In this document: in pieces, positions 34,041-36,388 of the stretch | Layout of the letters: every line of letters begins with the position of its first letter | Numbering within the stretch: position 1 is the stretch's first letter | Source of the DNA: Desulfofustis sp. | GTDB taxonomy: Bacteria; Desulfobacterota; Desulfobulbia; Desulfobulbales; Desulfocapsaceae | Assembly (NCBI GenBank): GCA_013042475.1 | Contig: JABDQA010000024.1 | Coordinates: forward strand, 1 to 36,388 | Length of the DNA: 36,388 nucleotides | Reading direction: 5' to 3' | Notes under the pieces: model-generated | The model's input: the letters and a program-made list of their open reading frames with translations, nothing else | The model's database searches: none | What the model was told of the DNA's origin: nothing | Position numbers and translations under genes: made by a program

Positions 34041-36035
34041 TCACTCGAAGGTGTCCGAGGAGATCAGACGGTAGTAGAAGCGCCGCACTTCCTGGCCGTC
34101 CTTGACCGCAGGCAGCGGCCTTATCTCGGAGTCGAACACTATCTTGGTTGAAAATGACTTCTGCTCCAATCTCGATTTTTTCGAGGCCACTGCAATCACG
34201 TCAACCGGCTGCCACTCCTGAACGTCGAACCAGCTGCTGTACATCCGTGCATTGAAGCCGAACAGATGCCAGCCGACACTCTGCCCGACGGTGACACTCG
34301 AGTCAGGTCCATCGCCGCCCTGGGCATTTTGGGTTCGGTAAAAGGCCAGACCGCTGGTGATCTGATAATGATCCATACCCACCACGATTGGCCGGCTGCC
34401 CGATTCCTGTTCCAATTCATCAGCCAGCATCTCGACTTCGGCCGCGAGATGGTTCCAGCCTATCAGAACTGGGCCTGGAGGATGAGGAATTCCGGGCAGC
34501 CCCATGGTCAGATAATGCGCCCCAACCGCAAAAGCCAGAATCAGCAAGGGAATGGTAAATCTCCACAACTCCCGGATCGCCATCATACAGATTGAACAAA
34601 ACCCGCCGTAAATCGAAGTGACCGTACAGCCCAGAAACGGGATCACCGCCAGCCAGACAGGGCTGGTCCAATTGAGTTTGACCTCGCGGTTGAAACTGAT
34701 CAGCAGAAACAACGCAAACGGCAGAAACGCTACGAGAAAAAGCAGTAGATATGTGCGCCTGGTTGTATCGAGGAGAACCGGGTCATCGGCGGGCTGGGCG
34801 GATCTGAGAACTCTGCCGCCAAAAATAAAGAAAAGTAGTACGCCGATCAGACCTGCCGGAGTAAGTATCAAAGCTATATGGCCAATCAGGTGATGGGTGG
34901 ATACAACCGGAACACGGGAAATCCGTTTGGCGCTCTGAAAAAGAAACGAAGCCCATTCATGCTGCATGTTCCAGATCAGCACCGGTGAGAAACACAGCAG
35001 AGCCAGTACCAGCGCTACGTAGGGCCCAGGTTTGAGAAACCAGCGGCGGGCCTTTGGGTCGACAAGCATGAACAGCAGAAAGGTGGGACCGAGCAGGACA
35101 ATGGTGTATTTGGACAGCAGCCCCAGGCCGAGGCTCACCCCGAAACCGATCCAGCTGACTGAATCATTCTCCAGCAAAACCCGATAGCTAAAATAGAGCA
35201 GCGCTGACCACGCCGCATGCAGCGGGGCATCCGGCGTCATCAGAAAACCGACCCCAAAATAAAGCGGCAGGACAGCGAGCAGCAGTACCGCCCCCAAGGC
35301 CGCCTGCCGGTCGAAAATCTTGAGTGTCAAGCGGTAGCTGAAATAAGCGGTGACAATCCAGCAGAGAAACGCACCCATTCTGACACCAAACTCACTGACC
35401 CCGAACAAGATGGTTCCGAGCCATATAATCAGAGCTACCATGGGGGGATGATCCAGGTAGCCGAGATCCAGGTGTTGGGAATAATTCCAATAGTAGGCTT
35501 CCTGCTCCATGAGTTCGGGCAAGCCCAAATATAATAGGCGGAGCACTACCATTGCAGCGATGAAGACGCTGGTCACTATTTCGGTTCTTGAAGTGTTGCT
35601 GTCGGGCAGTGGAAATACCCAGACCGCACTGACGAGCAAGAGGATCAGCACCCCTATCAGGGCCGCAGCCGCGAAGGCGAGCACATCGGGCAGCAAATCC
35701 GATTGGAGCAGATGCGCAAGAAGAGCACCCTGCAGTGCAGCGCCAAGAATGATACCCACGAAAAACCTGAGGAAGCGGAGAAAGGTGAATTTCTGCCCCT
35801 GATTCACCCTTTGCTTCTGGAGTAGAAGCACAACGAAAATGATCGGAGAGACCACTAAAAGCGCTGCCGGGTGGGCGGCGATCACCGGCAGGCCAAGCCA
35901 CCGAAGTACCCCGTAGAGCAACACCGAGAGGCCCCAGGAAACCGTTACCGTCGCCATAAAAGGAAACCTTTCGCTGACGCCAAGATCCTGCGATAATCTG
36001 GAAAATCTAGGATTGAGTGATTTCAATGAGGCCAC
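34041..36035 (-). CDS. PMT/ArnT-family (GT39-type) membrane glycosyltransferase, long N-terminus
   Basis: The product is 664 residues with many membrane helices. The GT-C core starts near residue 150, with the acidic loop QEAYYWNYS (178-186) and YLDHPP (193-198), as in PMT_2 enzymes that use polyprenyl-phosphate sugars. TPDAP follows later. A soluble periplasmic C-terminal part (about 520-664) ends the protein. Residues 27-145 form about four extra helices that faintly resemble a GtrA-type flippase domain (RFLRFFVG...SAVWVF). The start is a GTG at 36035 with no clear ribosome site. An ATG at 35957 with GAAAGG upstream would remove 26 residues and is a real alternative. Confidence 0.87.
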   Translation of the reverse strand: MASLKSLNPRFSRLSQDLGVSERFPFMATVTVSWGLSVLLYGVLRWLGLPVIAAHPAALLVVSPIIFVVLLLQKQRVNQGQKFTFLRFLRFFVGIILGAALQGALLAHLLQSDLLPDVLAFAAAALIGVLILLLVSAVWVFPLPDSNTSRTEIVTSVFIAAMVVLRLLYLGLPELMEQEAYYWNYSQHLDLGYLDHPPMVALIIWLGTILFGVSEFGVRMGAFLCWIVTAYFSYRLTLKIFDRQAALGAVLLLAVLPLYFGVGFLMTPDAPLHAAWSALLYFSYRVLLENDSVSWIGFGVSLGLGLLSKYTIVLLGPTFLLFMLVDPKARRWFLKPGPYVALVLALLCFSPVLIWNMQHEWASFLFQSAKRISRVPVVSTHHLIGHIALILTPAGLIGVLLFFIFGGRVLRSAQPADDPVLLDTTRRTYLLLFLVAFLPFALFLLISFNREVKLNWTSPVWLAVIPFLGCTVTSIYGGFCSICMMAIRELWRFTIPLLILAFAVGAHYLTMGLPGIPHPPGPVLIGWNHLAAEVEMLADELEQESGSRPIVVGMDHYQITSGLAFYRTQNAQGGDGPDSSVTVGQSVGWHLFGFNARMYSSWFDVQEWQPVDVIAVASKKSRLEQKSFSTKIVFDSEIRPLPAVKDGQEVRRFYYRLISSDTFE

Positions 36036-36313
36036 GTGCAGAGGTGCAAAACTGTCCAGTTGTCCAAGAATGACCTACTCTACAGCCCTTAAGATCTTTT
36101 TCAATATCCAATTTGGACAGCAGAAGAGATCGCACCATTGACCAGCCAGTTTTCGGCATCGGCATGGAGAAGCGGGCTGCCGCCGAAAACTTCAGTCCTC
36201 TCTGTTCGTTCATATCCACACTTTAAAATAAATGAATTCTATCTCACCTCGGCACCACCGTACTGCGACAACCAACACCTCCCATGAACTTTTTTTTTGA
36301 ACTCATCAGCATC

Positions 36314-36388
36314 CTATAACTGGCTTTCAATGGGCAGCAGACCGCCCAGCAGATCGACGATACCCTGCATGCCGCCCCGGGCGGGCTG
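36314..36388 (-). CDS. C-terminal end of an unidentified gene (5' part outside window)
   Basis: The minus frame is open from the window edge to a TAG at 36316-36314 and gives 24 residues ending GIVDLLGGLLPIESQL. The pattern and codon choice look coding, but the fragment is too short to name. The gap 36036-36313 between it and the glycosyltransferase has a run of nine T (36290-36298) flanked by a TGAACT direct repeat and no gene I can support. Confidence 0.4.
   Translation of the reverse strand, partial: QPARGGMQGIVDLLGGLLPIESQL

Noticed and set aside
36007-36219. Minus-strand frame of 70 codons before the long glycosyltransferase
   Set aside because: It overlaps the glycosyltransferase start and has no domain, signal or clear ribosome site. 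It could be real but the evidence is too thin.

Overview
The window is about 36 kb of a moderately GC-rich Gram-negative bacterial chromosome with tightly packed operons. The Gram-negative reading rests on signal-peptide beta-barrel proteins ending in aromatic residues, a lipobox lipoprotein, and the tail of a prokaryotic diacylglycerol kinase. The gene mix (FmdB zinc ribbon, XRE plus two-CW regulator, FG-GAP protein, many envelope glycosyltransferases) would fit a member of the Desulfobacterota, possibly Desulfobulbales-like. That placement is an inference without a phylogenetic marker. I saw no tRNA, rRNA, CRISPR array, intact transposon or phage gene.

Layout. 1-126: end of dgkA. 334-4587 (minus): operon read from a good sigma-70-like promoter at 4683-4711, encoding an XPD/DinG-type helicase, a long-chain polyprenyl diphosphate synthase, a small basic membrane protein and a Gfo/Idh/MocA oxidoreductase. 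4835-6658 (plus): orphan hybrid histidine kinase with a degenerate receiver. 6680-8077 (minus): DHA2-type MFS exporter. 8341-10485 (plus): lipoprotein and an ArnT/PMT-like glycosyltransferase, ending at a bidirectional terminator. 10657-13789 (minus): a porin with a strong promoter, and an FG-GAP/VCBS repeat protein. 14050-14604 (plus): small outer-membrane beta-barrel with a strong terminator.

14686-19929 (plus) is a glycan cluster with its own promoter. It holds two related MurG/GT28-like glycosyltransferases, a GT4 glycosyltransferase, a histidine phosphatase and a polysaccharide deacetylase-like protein; three of the genes are joined to a neighbour by 4-bp overlaps.

19967-31550 (plus) is the most interesting part: a seven-gene operon behind a near-consensus promoter. 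It encodes a short FtsX-type permease, a LolD/MacB-type ATPase, a 1601-residue protein fusing an M28-peptidase-like (probably catalytically dead) and PA-like periplasmic region to an FtsX permease, two large polytopic proteins resembling the DUF6785/DUF6784 and OPT families, an unknown two-repeat protein, and a PqqD-like protein. There is no radical-SAM enzyme or recognisable peptide precursor. I read it as a candidate uncharacterised envelope transport or assembly machine, possibly serving the adjacent glycan cluster.

31681-36388: a family-4-like uracil-DNA glycosylase homologue with an altered motif A (minus), an XRE/two-CW regulator and FmdB-type zinc ribbon separated by a 12-bp-arm inverted repeat (plus), an FtsB/DivIC-like division protein (minus), a 664-residue PMT-family glycosyltransferase (minus), and the C-terminal end of an unidentified minus-strand gene.
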